Origin: Bacteroidales bacterium UBA1192
GTDB lineage: Bacteria > Bacteroidota > Bacteroidia > Bacteroidales > Bacteroidaceae
Reading direction: 5' to 3'
Length of the DNA stretch: 40,565 nucleotides
Assembly (NCBI GenBank): GCA_002310175.1
Contig: DBYG01000077.1
Coordinates: 35,252-75,816, forward strand
Positions 25,209 to 33,891 of the stretch are shown one piece after another. The translations under genes were made by a program, and so were the position numbers. Position 1 is the first letter of the stretch; the number at the start of each line of letters is the position of its first letter. A model generated the notes under the pieces. The model did no database searches. It was not told the DNA's origin and saw nothing but the letters and a program-made list of their open reading frames with translations.

Positions 25209-26021
25209 ATGAAAAAAATATTGCTTGCATTGTTTGGGTTATCTGTATTATCTAATGCAGCATATGCACAGGAAGGAACAGATGATTTCACAAGACTTGT
25301 CCATAGCCAGGACTCTCTTGAAGTAAGTTCCATATCGGCTGCCGATGCTGACAGTGCCTATGTCAGGGGTGACTATCTTACAGCCATAGACATTTATCAG
25401 ACAGTTATGGATACCGAAGGTATTTCGGCTACACTATGTATGAATATCGGTAATTCATACTTTAAACTTGATGAAATAGCCTTGGCTATTCTCTGGTATG
25501 AGAGAGCATATTTGCTTGACCCATCAGATGATGATGTCAAGTTTAACCTGGAACTCGCCAGAACCAGAACTGTTGATAAGGTAACCCCCAAGAACCAGTT
25601 GTTTATAGTTGTTTGGTACAGGAACCTTGTTGCGGCCCTTGACGTCAATACATGGGCTGTTCTTACGTTGCTGTTTTTATTTATTTCATCAGGGTTGTTC
25701 GCTCTCTTCTTTCTTTCTGGAAAAGTGTCCATCAAGAAAATATCTTTCGTTTTTGGCTTCGTTTTCTTTGTTTTCTCCATTTTATCATTTATCTTCGCTT
25801 CAACGCAGAGGAGTAACATCCTGAATCGTGATACGGCAATCATAGTTTCGCCAAGCGTAACGGTCAAGAGTACTCCGAGTGACAGTGGTACAGACCTGTT
25901 CATCATACATGAAGGCCGTAAGGTTGACATCCTTGACAACTCCATGAAGGAGTGGGTGGAGATCAGGCTTGAAGACGGTAATACAGGATGGGTTCTGCGC
26001 AAGGTGATGGAGGTTATTTAG
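25209..26021 (+). CDS. batE: BatE, TPR + SH3-like protein
   Basis: 270 aa. Signal peptide 1-22 (AYAQ), TPR repeats (about 38-110; AIDIYQTVMDTEGISATLCMNIGNSYFKL), two membrane helices (about 137-157 and 165-185), and a C-terminal bacterial SH3 domain (VTVKSTPSDSGTDLFIIHEG...GWVLRKVMEVI). This is the standard BatE layout. Start ATG at 25209 (MKKILLALFGL); a GTG at 25200 is less likely. 10 bp after batD. Confidence 0.92.
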   Translation: MKKILLALFGLSVLSNAAYAQEGTDDFTRLVHSQDSLEVSSISAADADSAYVRGDYLTAIDIYQTVMDTEGISATLCMNIGNSYFKLDEIALAILWYERAYLLDPSDDDVKFNLELARTRTVDKVTPKNQLFIVVWYRNLVAALDVNTWAVLTLLFLFISSGLFALFFLSGKVSIKKISFVFGFVFFVFSILSFIFASTQRSNILNRDTAIIVSPSVTVKSTPSDSGTDLFIIHEGRKVDILDNSMKEWVEIRLEDGNTGWVLRKVMEVI

Positions 26022-26042
26022 ACATCTTAATACACAGTATGA

Positions 26043-26750
26043 ATGACTGAAGCTATACAGAGTCTCATAGAAATAGACAGAACGGCCACACTGGCTATTA
26101 ATGGAAGCAACTCCATATTTCTGGACGGTGTGGCAAGTCTATATACAGGAATCTACGTCTGGATACCCCTTGCTCTTATGGCTTTATTTCTGGTTGTCAG
26201 GAATATACCACCCCGCAGATTACTACTTGTGCTTATGATGATAATCCTGACAGTTGTGATTTGCGATCAGGTTTCATCCGGGTTGTTCAAACCTATGTTC
26301 CACAGGCTGAGACCTACAAGGGATATTGAAATCCTTCATCTCGTTGATACAGTGAACGGATATCGCGGAGGTCAATGGGGATTTTTTTCGGGACATGCGG
26401 CCAATTCGTTCGGATTAGCTGTTTTCTACATTTGGCTTGTACGTGAATTGTGGTTTGGTATCTCAGTTTCCTTTTGGGCTACAGCCAATGCACTGGCACG
26501 TTGTTATTTAGGTGTACATTTTTTAGGAGATGTGCTTGTTGGCACTATATTTGGAGCATTGGTAGGAACCATTCTTTACTATATGTATAGGTTTTTCACA
26601 CGTAATGACCGGAAACAGCATATGTTCAGGGATTATCAGCTTATTTATACCGCTTCAGGTTTTCTTAGAAGCGATGTATATCTGTTCTTGTGTGTACTTT
26701 TCGGTACATTTATATTAATACTTGCAGGAAGCTGCCTGGTTTGTATGTAG
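26043..26750 (+). CDS. PAP2-family membrane phosphatase
   Basis: 235 aa, several membrane helices. The three PAP2 motifs are intact: Lys83-x6-Arg90-Pro91 (KPMFHRLRP), Ser116-Gly-His118 (FSGH) and Arg153-x5-His159-x3-Asp163 (ARCYLGVHFLGD). Such enzymes dephosphorylate lipid phosphates at the outer face of the inner membrane, e.g. undecaprenyl-PP or lipid A intermediates. It lies 21 bp after batE and probably belongs to the same transcript. The exact substrate is not readable. Confidence 0.9.
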   Translation: MTEAIQSLIEIDRTATLAINGSNSIFLDGVASLYTGIYVWIPLALMALFLVVRNIPPRRLLLVLMMIILTVVICDQVSSGLFKPMFHRLRPTRDIEILHLVDTVNGYRGGQWGFFSGHAANSFGLAVFYIWLVRELWFGISVSFWATANALARCYLGVHFLGDVLVGTIFGALVGTILYYMYRFFTRNDRKQHMFRDYQLIYTASGFLRSDVYLFLCVLFGTFILILAGSCLVCM

Positions 26751-26754
26751 AGAA

Positions 26755-26766
26755 GAATTATAATTC
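26755..26766. repeat. 12-bp perfect palindrome upstream of HTH gene
   Basis: GAATTATAATTC, 31 bp before the first ATG of the small helix-turn-helix gene and 4 bp after the PAP2 stop. A possible operator. Confidence 0.4.
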
Positions 26767-26803
26767 GATAAATAAAAATGATTACTGATAAAAAACAATG
26801 CTT

Positions 26804-27061
26804 ATGACCAGATTGATTACATTTAATGAGCTTAGGCAGATCAAAGCCCAGTTGCCTGAAGGCAGTATGCACCGCATAGCCAAGGAGTTGAATATGGATG
26901 TAGCTACAGTCCGTAATTTCTTCGGAGGAACTGACTACAAGAAAGGCTCAGCCGTTGGTTTTCATATTGAACCGGGACCAAACGGTGGCTGTGTGGTGAT
27001 TGATGATACAACGGTTCTGGATCGAGCTCTTGAAATCCTTGCTGAGTCTAAGGGAAAGTAA
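26804..27061 (+). CDS. Small helix-turn-helix DNA-binding protein
   Basis: 85 aa from ATG 26804 (MTRLITFNELRQIKAQLP); an ATG two codons earlier (26798) is equally open. Residues about 20-45 (SMHRIAKELNMDVATVRNFFGG) form a helix-turn-helix of the kind found in short Bacteroidales DNA-binding proteins. The second half (GFHIEPGPNGGCVVIDDTTVLDRALEIL) is a conserved beta-alpha end. Target unknown; a palindrome directly upstream could be an autoregulatory site. Confidence 0.8.
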   Translation: MTRLITFNELRQIKAQLPEGSMHRIAKELNMDVATVRNFFGGTDYKKGSAVGFHIEPGPNGGCVVIDDTTVLDRALEILAESKGK

Positions 27062-27142
27062 GCTGTTTTCCAAATCAGCACAATTCTTTCATAATAACTA
27101 TTATGTTAAGTAGAAAATATTAGCATACCCCACTTGAAATAA

Positions 27143-27179
27143 ATTAAGCCGGAGAATCAAAAGATTACTCCGGCTTAAT
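27143..27179. terminator. Bidirectional hairpin between HTH and TPR genes
   Basis: ATTAAGCCGGAG (27143-27154) pairs with CTCCGGCTTAAT (27168-27179); the interior AATC-AAAA-GATT extends the stem past a one-base bulge. Flanks are A/T-rich on both sides, with only weak T-runs. Confidence 0.75.
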
Positions 27180-27199
27180 ATTAATAACAGTTTTAACGA

Positions 27200-28498
27200 T
27201 TACTCTTCAAGTAAAGGTTCAATTGCATTCAATTCCTTGCTCATGTTGAGCTTATAGTAAATATTATAAAGAGGAAGCGCCCATTTGTCCTTATCGGCCG
27301 GAGCAAGCTCACGCAGCTTCTCGAACACAGGCAGTGCGTTATTGTAGAAAGACTTTTCCTGCTCTAAGAGCTTCTTGTACTCGTTTGAACGGATATTGAC
27401 GTTCTCATTGGCAGCCCAGAACTCTTTAGCCTCCTCAAGATAGCACAGTCCCAGATTGTTATACGCATCGACTAGTTCGGCATCCTTCTCTATAGCAGTC
27501 TTGTAATATTCCTCAGCCTTGTCATAATCACCGGCCTTCTGGTTTACGTAACCCAGCACATAGTAGTTATAGGCTTTTTCAGGATCCTGCTTGATAATTT
27601 CAAGCGCGAAATCCTTCAGTTCATCCATATTACCTCTATCATTATAATAATTGAGGAGCTTGTTATAATAGAAATCTTGACTGGGATACTCTATCATTCC
27701 TTCCTTCAGGGTCTTGAGCCAGTTTACGGTATCACCCATATTCCCATATGCATCACATGTAATCTCACATGCTGCCTCACCGTTGTGGTCAGGTAGCAGG
27801 CCCTTGTCCTGTCTGGCCATATCTGAATATTTCAGAACATCTTTCCAGTTCTCAAGTTTCCATGCGCAGAGAGCAGGGAAATATGCGAATCTGATCTTAT
27901 CCTCCTCAAAATCCGGGCGCTGTGAGATATAGCTTGAAATAATGTCGGCATCGGCCATATTGTAGAACATGTCGAACATCTCGTAGGCCTTCTTGAAGTC
28001 AGCACGGTTATTGAAGAAGAAAATGCCACCGTTTATCAACATAGAAAGGTTGTTGTTGATATAGTTAGCCTGTTTGTTACGCACCTCATTGCTCGGTTTT
28101 GCCTTCGGGTCTGTGGGATGCTGCTGCATCTCATCAGCCTTGATGGAATAGTTGAACCACTTGACAAGATAGTCATACATAGCCACAGTGTCACACTTAC
28201 TGCCAGTGTTGAAATTCACAGTCTCATTAAAGAACTGCTCCCTATAAATAAGAGCTGCAGTGGCCCATGTCTGGTCCCAGTCAACAAGCAGCGGATTCTT
28301 GATAGCTTCATCAATCATTCTCTTGCCGTCAGCCTTGTCCCTTGCGGAGGCATCATCTCTCTCATAGAAGGATCTGGCATCCTTGACGGTTTTCTGAGCT
28401 GCTTTTGTAGCCTTCTTGATCTCTTTCTCACTCATTTGGGCATATGAAGAACAAGAGAAACCCAGTGCAGCAATCAGAATAAATAATACCTTTTTCAT
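27200..28498 (-). CDS. Exported TPR-repeat protein
   Basis: 432 aa. Signal peptide 1-20 (SSYAQ), then helical repeats; the clearest TPR units are in the C-terminal half (AYNYYVLGYVNQKAGDYDKAEEYYKTAIEKDAELVDAY..., quoted in part). The cysteine in FSCSSYAQ may be a lipidation site, but the fit to a lipobox is poor. Periplasmic or outer-membrane scaffold, partner unknown. It lies 62 bp after gyrA on the same strand, an order seen in other Bacteroidales, and may be co-transcribed with it. Confidence 0.85.
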   Translation of the reverse strand: MKKVLFILIAALGFSCSSYAQMSEKEIKKATKAAQKTVKDARSFYERDDASARDKADGKRMIDEAIKNPLLVDWDQTWATAALIYREQFFNETVNFNTGSKCDTVAMYDYLVKWFNYSIKADEMQQHPTDPKAKPSNEVRNKQANYINNNLSMLINGGIFFFNNRADFKKAYEMFDMFYNMADADIISSYISQRPDFEEDKIRFAYFPALCAWKLENWKDVLKYSDMARQDKGLLPDHNGEAACEITCDAYGNMGDTVNWLKTLKEGMIEYPSQDFYYNKLLNYYNDRGNMDELKDFALEIIKQDPEKAYNYYVLGYVNQKAGDYDKAEEYYKTAIEKDAELVDAYNNLGLCYLEEAKEFWAANENVNIRSNEYKKLLEQEKSFYNNALPVFEKLRELAPADKDKWALPLYNIYYKLNMSKELNAIEPLLEE

Positions 28499-28560
28499 TT
28501 TGAATAAGTTTTATAGGTTTTACATTAATTATATATCCTTATCATGTATAATGTTAAAAA

Positions 28561-31092
28561 TCATTCAGTAACCGCATCCTCAACAGCCTTAGGGGTATTT
28601 CCGGCATCTTGGGCTGATGTTTCCCCACTCTCTTCCGTAGCTTCCGGCTCACTGTCAACCTTACAGATGGAGCCTATCTGATCATTTCGTTTCTCCAGAT
28701 TGATGAGTCTAACGCCTTGGGTTGCGCGCCCCATCACGCGGAAAGCCGATACGCTAACACGTAATGTAATACCAGATTTATTTATGATTACCAAGTCATT
28801 ATCATCGGTTACAGCCTGTATTGACACAAGCTTTCCTGTCTTATCAGTGATGTTAAGTGTCTTGACACCCTTTCCTCCACGGTTAGTCTTGCGGTAATCC
28901 TCAATCTCCGAGCGTTTGCCGTAACCCTGCTCCGATATCACCATTATGGTCTCCTCGGGCTGTTCATCCACAGCAATCATTCCTATCACCTGATCCTCAC
29001 CGTCATCATCAAGTGTCATTGCACGTACACCGGTTGATGTGCGGCCCATAGAACGCACGGTACTCTCGTTGAATCTGATGGCCCGACCGTTACGGTTGGC
29101 TATGATTATCTCCTTGTCACCGTCAGTGAGCAGTACGTTTATAACCTTGTCTCCCTCGTTCAGATTAATGGCATTTATACCATTCTGGCGTGGACGTGAG
29201 TAATCCTGCAGGATAGTCTTCTTGATTACGCCGTTCTGTGTGCAGAACACCAGATAATGGTTGGAGGTAAATTCCGCATCAGCCAGGTTCTTTATGGCGA
29301 TATATGCGTTCACGGCATCACCGGGTTCTATGTTGAGCATATTCTGTATGGCGCGTCCCTTTGACGTCTTTCCGCCCTCAGGAATATCATAGACCTTAAG
29401 CCAGTAGCAGCGTCCCTTCTGCGTGAAGAAGAGAATATAGTTGTGAGTGGTGGCCGTGAAAATATGCTCTATGAAATCCTCATCACGTTTGTCACTGCCG
29501 CGTGAGCCTACTCCACCCCTACCTTGCAGACGATACTCAGTCAGAGCGGTACGCTTGATGTAACCCAGATGTGACATCGTTATTATCATAGGCTCATCTG
29601 CATAGAAATCTTCAGGATTGAACTCCTCGCTGGCATACACTATCTCGGTCTTGCGCTCATCGCCGTACCTGTCAATGACAGCCTGCATCTCATCCTTGAT
29701 GACCTGCCTGCACTTTTCCGGATCATCCAGAATGCTCTGCAGCTCCTCTATACGCGCCATCACCTGGTTATACTCCTCATGCAGCTGATCCTGCATAAGT
29801 CCGGTGAGCTGACGCAGACGCATATCGACTATTGCCTTAGCCTGAATGTCATCCAGTCCAAAACGGTCCATAAGGTTCTGTATGGCCTCATTGGGCGTCT
29901 TGGCAGCCTTTATTATCTGTATGACCTCATCTATGTTATCCGATGCTATTATCAGTCCCTCAAGAATATGGGCACGTTTCCTGGCCTCCTCCAGATCAAA
30001 CTGCGTACGTCGTATCACCACCTCATGACGGTGATCGATGAAGCACTTTATGAGTTCCCTCAGGTTAAGGCATTTGGGACGTCCCTTGACAAGAGCAATG
30101 TTGTTGACACCGAACGATGTCTGGAGAGCTGTCATCTTGAACAGCTTGTTCAGCACCACACCCGCATTGGCGTCACGCTTCACGTCAATGACTATACGCA
30201 TACCCTCGCGGTCAGACTCATCATTCACGTTGCTTATACCCTCAATCTTCTTGTCCGTGACAAGCTCAGCAATGAACTTGATGAGCTCAGCCTTGTTCAC
30301 CCCGTAAGGAATCTCGGTCACCACAATCTTGTCATGCTGATCACCGGCCTCTATCTCGGTCTTGGCTCGCATAATCACGCGACCCCTACCCGTCTCGTAA
30401 GCCTCCCTCACCCCGCTAATGCCATATATGAAGGCACCTGTCGGGAAATCAGGAGCCTTGATGAACTGCATAAGCTCTTCAACGGTAATGTCCGGATTAT
30501 CCACCATTGCCATACAGCCGTTCAACACCTCTGTAAGGTTATGTGGCGGCATATTAGTGGCCATACCTACGGCTATACCGGATGAGCCGTTCACCAGCAG
30601 GTTAGGTATGGTAGCGGGAAGTACAGTCGGTTCCTCCTCTTTATTGTCATAGTTTGGAACAAAGTCCACGGTGTTCTTGTTGATGTCCTGCATCATCTCC
30701 TCACCTATCTTACGCAGACGCACCTCGGTATAACGCATGGCAGCCGGGCTGTCACCGTCTATTGACCCGAAGTTACCCTGTCCGTCCACAAGCGGATAAC
30801 GCATTATCCAGTCCTGAGCCAGACGCACGAGAGCACCGTAAACCGATGAATCCCCATGAGGATGGAAATGTCCAAGCACATCACCCACCGTACGGGCAGA
30901 CTTGCGATAACCCTTATCCGATGTATTTCCGTCACGCATCATGCTGTAAAGTATGCGGCGGTGAACCGGTTTCAGACCGTCACGTGCATCCGGTAGGGCT
31001 CTGGCCACTATTACAGACATTGAATAGTCAATGTATGAGGACTTCATTTCCTCCTCAATGTTCACCCTGATAATTCTGTCCTGATTTTCCAA
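28561..31092 (-). CDS. gyrA: DNA gyrase subunit A
   Basis: 843 aa. With GyrB it introduces negative supercoils. N-terminal breakage-reunion domain with catalytic Tyr121 (AAMRYTE) and the quinolone-resistance region HPHGDSSVYGALVR (77-90): Ser82 is the sensitive-type residue, while Gly86 stands where E. coli has Asp87. The C-terminal pinwheel domain has a degenerate GyrA box QGRGGVG (523-529), which supports GyrA over ParC. The end is an acidic Ala/Glu/Thr-rich tail. Transcribed leftward from a promoter in the 266-bp divergent gap with clpC. Confidence 0.96.
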   Translation of the reverse strand: MENQDRIIRVNIEEEMKSSYIDYSMSVIVARALPDARDGLKPVHRRILYSMMRDGNTSDKGYRKSARTVGDVLGHFHPHGDSSVYGALVRLAQDWIMRYPLVDGQGNFGSIDGDSPAAMRYTEVRLRKIGEEMMQDINKNTVDFVPNYDNKEEEPTVLPATIPNLLVNGSSGIAVGMATNMPPHNLTEVLNGCMAMVDNPDITVEELMQFIKAPDFPTGAFIYGISGVREAYETGRGRVIMRAKTEIEAGDQHDKIVVTEIPYGVNKAELIKFIAELVTDKKIEGISNVNDESDREGMRIVIDVKRDANAGVVLNKLFKMTALQTSFGVNNIALVKGRPKCLNLRELIKCFIDHRHEVVIRRTQFDLEEARKRAHILEGLIIASDNIDEVIQIIKAAKTPNEAIQNLMDRFGLDDIQAKAIVDMRLRQLTGLMQDQLHEEYNQVMARIEELQSILDDPEKCRQVIKDEMQAVIDRYGDERKTEIVYASEEFNPEDFYADEPMIITMSHLGYIKRTALTEYRLQGRGGVGSRGSDKRDEDFIEHIFTATTHNYILFFTQKGRCYWLKVYDIPEGGKTSKGRAIQNMLNIEPGDAVNAYIAIKNLADAEFTSNHYLVFCTQNGVIKKTILQDYSRPRQNGINAINLNEGDKVINVLLTDGDKEIIIANRNGRAIRFNESTVRSMGRTSTGVRAMTLDDDGEDQVIGMIAVDEQPEETIMVISEQGYGKRSEIEDYRKTNRGGKGVKTLNITDKTGKLVSIQAVTDDNDLVIINKSGITLRVSVSAFRVMGRATQGVRLINLEKRNDQIGSICKVDSEPEATEESGETSAQDAGNTPKAVEDAVTE

Positions 31093-31173
31093 TTTTCTAT
31101 CTATTTATATCTTTATCAAAAACTTTGGGAACCGTTTGGTTTCACACTGTCAAACGGCTTTTGTTTAAACGTT

Positions 31174-31204
31174 CAAAATTACTATTTTTTACTCACTTGA
31201 CCAA
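31174..31204 (-). promoter_or_regulatory. Promoter of gyrA
   Basis: Reverse strand: -7 box TAATTTTG (31181-31174) and TTG (31204-31202) 20 bp further up, an ideal Bacteroidota spacing. The -33 element touches the (CG)5 tract. Confidence 0.7.
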
Positions 31205-31301
31205 CGCGCGCGCGTACTTTTATATATAAAGTGTTAATAACTTTCTGCCTCATGTCAGGACTTTCTGTCATAATAAAGGCTGTTGGCACGTCTTTTGTTA
31301 A

Positions 31302-31309
31302 TACCTTTG
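31302..31309 (+). promoter_or_regulatory. Promoter -7 box of clpC-htpG
   Basis: TACCTTTG, exact TAnnTTTG, 49 bp before the ATG at 31359. A dyad follows in the leader. Confidence 0.6.
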
Positions 31310-31315
31310 CACAGA

Positions 31316-31333
31316 GACTGTCATATAACAGTC
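31316..31333 (+). promoter_or_regulatory. Dyad in the clpC leader
   Basis: GACTGT, 6-nt CATATA, ACAGTC. It starts 6 bp after the -7 box, at or just after the expected transcription start. Either an operator or a small 5' hairpin. Confidence 0.4.
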
Positions 31334-31358
31334 ACATACATAAACCTGCAACAATAAT

Positions 31359-33887
31359 ATGAACAACAAAATATCAGACAAGCTAAACACAATCCTGGTC
31401 CTTAGCAAGGAGGAGGCCGAACGCCTGTCACATCCTGAGGTCATGCCTGAGCATGTGCTTCTCGGTATGCTCCGTGATACCTATAACAAAGCCGTTGATA
31501 TGCTCCTCAGCCTCAATGTTAATCTGTTAAGCCTCAAGTCGCGTCTTGAGTCCCTACAGTCCTCATCGGACCATACCGTTACATCTAAAGTATCCATAGA
31601 GAACATATCCGTCTCTGTGGTAGTAACACGTCTCCTCAAGATCAGTGCCCTCGAGGCCAGGCTCCGCAAGTCCGATGAAGTCCAGGCCGAACATATGCTT
31701 CTGGCCATAGCCAGGGACCACTCCGCCAGAGCCGCACAGATACTGTCTGAGTACCATGTCGATTACAAGAAACTCTCTGAAGTCCTTCCTAAAGAGGACG
31801 GGAGCAATGTACAGATGGGCATGGGAGGAAACTATGACGATGAGGATGATGACGATTTCGTAGCATCATCCCCCTCGGATTCATCATCCCCAAACGCCAG
31901 GAACAGCGGCTCTGCCACAGCCACCCGTCAATCGGGCAGCAAGACCCCGGTCCTGGACAGTTTCAGTGTCGATATGACTCTGGCTGCTCTGGAGGGCCGT
32001 ATGGATCCCGTTGTAGGCCGTGAAAAAGAGATAGAGAGACTGGCACAGATACTTACCCGCCGCAAGAAGAACAATCCCATCCTCATAGGTGAACCCGGAG
32101 TCGGCAAATCAGCCATAGTGGAAGGATTATCCCAGAGGATCGTCTCCCGCAAGGTCTCACCCATGCTGTTCGGCAAAAGGGTGTTGGCACTCGATATGGC
32201 CGCAGTTGTGGCAGGCACCAAATATCGCGGACAGTTTGAAGAAAGGATACGTTCCATCATTCAGGAACTTAAGAAAAATCCTGACATAATCATATTTATT
32301 GACGAGGTCCACACTATAATAGGAGCAGGCTCAGCCCCCGGTTCTATGGATGCCGCCAACATGCTCAAGCCCGCACTCTCCAGAGGTGAGATCCAATGCA
32401 TAGGCGCCACCACCGTGGATGAATACCGCAAGTCTATCGAGAAGGACGGAGCGCTGGAACGCCGTTTCCAGAAAATCATAGTGGAACCCACCACTCCGGA
32501 AGAGACCCTGCTCATTCTCAAGAATCTCAAGCCGCATTATGAGGAACATCACAATGTCACCTATACCGATGAGGCTCTTGAGTCCTGCGTACATCTGGCT
32601 GAGCGTTACATAACAGACCGCTCATTCCCCGATAAGGCCATTGATGTGATGGACGAATCCGGCTCACGTACCCATCTGTCCAACATATCTCTCCCCAAGG
32701 AAATAGAAGAGAAACAGCAGGAGATAGATTTCACACGTGACGGGAAGAATGATGCCGTAGTCCGTCAGGACTTTGAGCTTGCCGCCCGTTTCCGTGACCG
32801 TGAAAAAGATCTTGAAAACCAGCTTGAAGTCATGAAGCATGACTGGGAAGAGTCACTCAAGAGCCGCCGCGAGACAGTCGATGCCGACAACATAGCCCAG
32901 GTGGTCTCAATGATGACCGGCATCCCGGTACAGAAGATGGCCCGTGAGGAGGGTGAGCGCCTGCGTAGCCTCGCTCCCGCCCTCAAATCCAAAGTCATAG
33001 CTCAGGATGCAGCTGTCGATACATTGGCCAAAGCCATACGCCGCAGCCGTTGCGGTTTGAAAAATCCCAACAAACCCATAGGCTCCTTCCTCTTCCTCGG
33101 ACCCACAGGCGTGGGTAAGACACTGCTTGCCAAACAGCTTGCGGTGGAACTCTTCGGGAGTGAAGACTCGCTCATACGCGTGGACATGAGTGAGTTCATG
33201 GAAAAATTCGCTGTATCCCGTCTTGTGGGGGCCCCTCCGGGCTACGTAGGTTATGAAGAGGGCGGCCAGCTAACTGAAAAAGTACGCCGCAAGCCCTACT
33301 CCATCGTTCTCTTTGACGAGATTGAGAAAGCTCATCAGGACGTATTCAACATCCTGCTCCAGGTAATGGATGAAGGCCGCCTCACTGACAGTGACAGCCG
33401 TACTGTGGATTTCCGCAACACCATAATTATAATGACCTCCAACATAGGGTCCAGACAGATCCAGGAATACGGACAAGGTATAGGCTTCGGTACCACTGAC
33501 ACCACTCTGGAGGGAGCCCGTCAGGACATCATCCGCAAGGCTCTCCATAAATCCTTCTCGCCCGAGTTCATAAACCGTATTGACGAGATCATAACCTTCA
33601 ACCAGCTGGACCGTGAAGCCGTATCCAAGATAGTGGACATAGAGATAGGCCTTCTCCGCTCCCGCGTGGAGGCCATGGGATACGGCTTCAGCATAACCAA
33701 TGAGGCACTCGCACTGCTCTCCGATAAAGGATACAGCCGTGAATTCGGTGCCCGTCCCCTCAAACGTGCCATACAGAACCTTGTTGAGGACCGTATAGCC
33801 GAGGTTATGATAGACGGTAACTGCAAGCCCGGTAACAAGCTTGAGATAGACGTAGAAAACAGTGAAACAATTGTAAAAATCAGTTGA
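31359..33887 (+). CDS. clpC: ATP-dependent unfoldase ClpC
   Basis: 842 aa. Hsp100 ATPase that feeds substrates to ClpP. N-terminal Clp-N double repeat (1-145), an acidic/Ser-rich linker (about 155-195, DDEDDDDF), first AAA+ module with Walker A GEPGVGKS (244-251), a UVR-like segment in the middle domain (NDAVVRQDFELAARFRDREK), and second AAA+ module with GPTGVGKT (581-588) and the GYVGYEEGG pore loop. The last residue of the first P-loop is Ser rather than Thr, a conservative change. htpG follows after 4 bp, so the two form one heat-shock/protein quality control operon. Confidence 0.95.
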   Translation: MNNKISDKLNTILVLSKEEAERLSHPEVMPEHVLLGMLRDTYNKAVDMLLSLNVNLLSLKSRLESLQSSSDHTVTSKVSIENISVSVVVTRLLKISALEARLRKSDEVQAEHMLLAIARDHSARAAQILSEYHVDYKKLSEVLPKEDGSNVQMGMGGNYDDEDDDDFVASSPSDSSSPNARNSGSATATRQSGSKTPVLDSFSVDMTLAALEGRMDPVVGREKEIERLAQILTRRKKNNPILIGEPGVGKSAIVEGLSQRIVSRKVSPMLFGKRVLALDMAAVVAGTKYRGQFEERIRSIIQELKKNPDIIIFIDEVHTIIGAGSAPGSMDAANMLKPALSRGEIQCIGATTVDEYRKSIEKDGALERRFQKIIVEPTTPEETLLILKNLKPHYEEHHNVTYTDEALESCVHLAERYITDRSFPDKAIDVMDESGSRTHLSNISLPKEIEEKQQEIDFTRDGKNDAVVRQDFELAARFRDREKDLENQLEVMKHDWEESLKSRRETVDADNIAQVVSMMTGIPVQKMAREEGERLRSLAPALKSKVIAQDAAVDTLAKAIRRSRCGLKNPNKPIGSFLFLGPTGVGKTLLAKQLAVELFGSEDSLIRVDMSEFMEKFAVSRLVGAPPGYVGYEEGGQLTEKVRRKPYSIVLFDEIEKAHQDVFNILLQVMDEGRLTDSDSRTVDFRNTIIIMTSNIGSRQIQEYGQGIGFGTTDTTLEGARQDIIRKALHKSFSPEFINRIDEIITFNQLDREAVSKIVDIEIGLLRSRVEAMGYGFSITNEALALLSDKGYSREFGARPLKRAIQNLVEDRIAEVMIDGNCKPGNKLEIDVENSETIVKIS

Positions 33888-33891
33888 TATT

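Larger units (their letters stand above)
31093..31358. other. Divergent gyrA/clpC regulatory gap
   Basis: 266 bp without a gene. From left to right: gyrA leader with a 7-bp hairpin (31132-31138/31151-31157), gyrA -7 and -33 boxes (31174-31204), a (CG)5 tract (31205-31214), an AT-rich near-palindrome (31217-31233), the repeat CTGTCATA (31265-31272 and 31318-31325), the clpC -7 box (31302-31309) and a dyad GACTGT-N6-ACAGTC (31316-31333). Confidence 0.7.

Noticed and set aside
28561..31092. ParC instead of GyrA
   Set aside because: A complete pinwheel C-terminal domain with a GyrA-box-like QGRGGVG favours GyrA.
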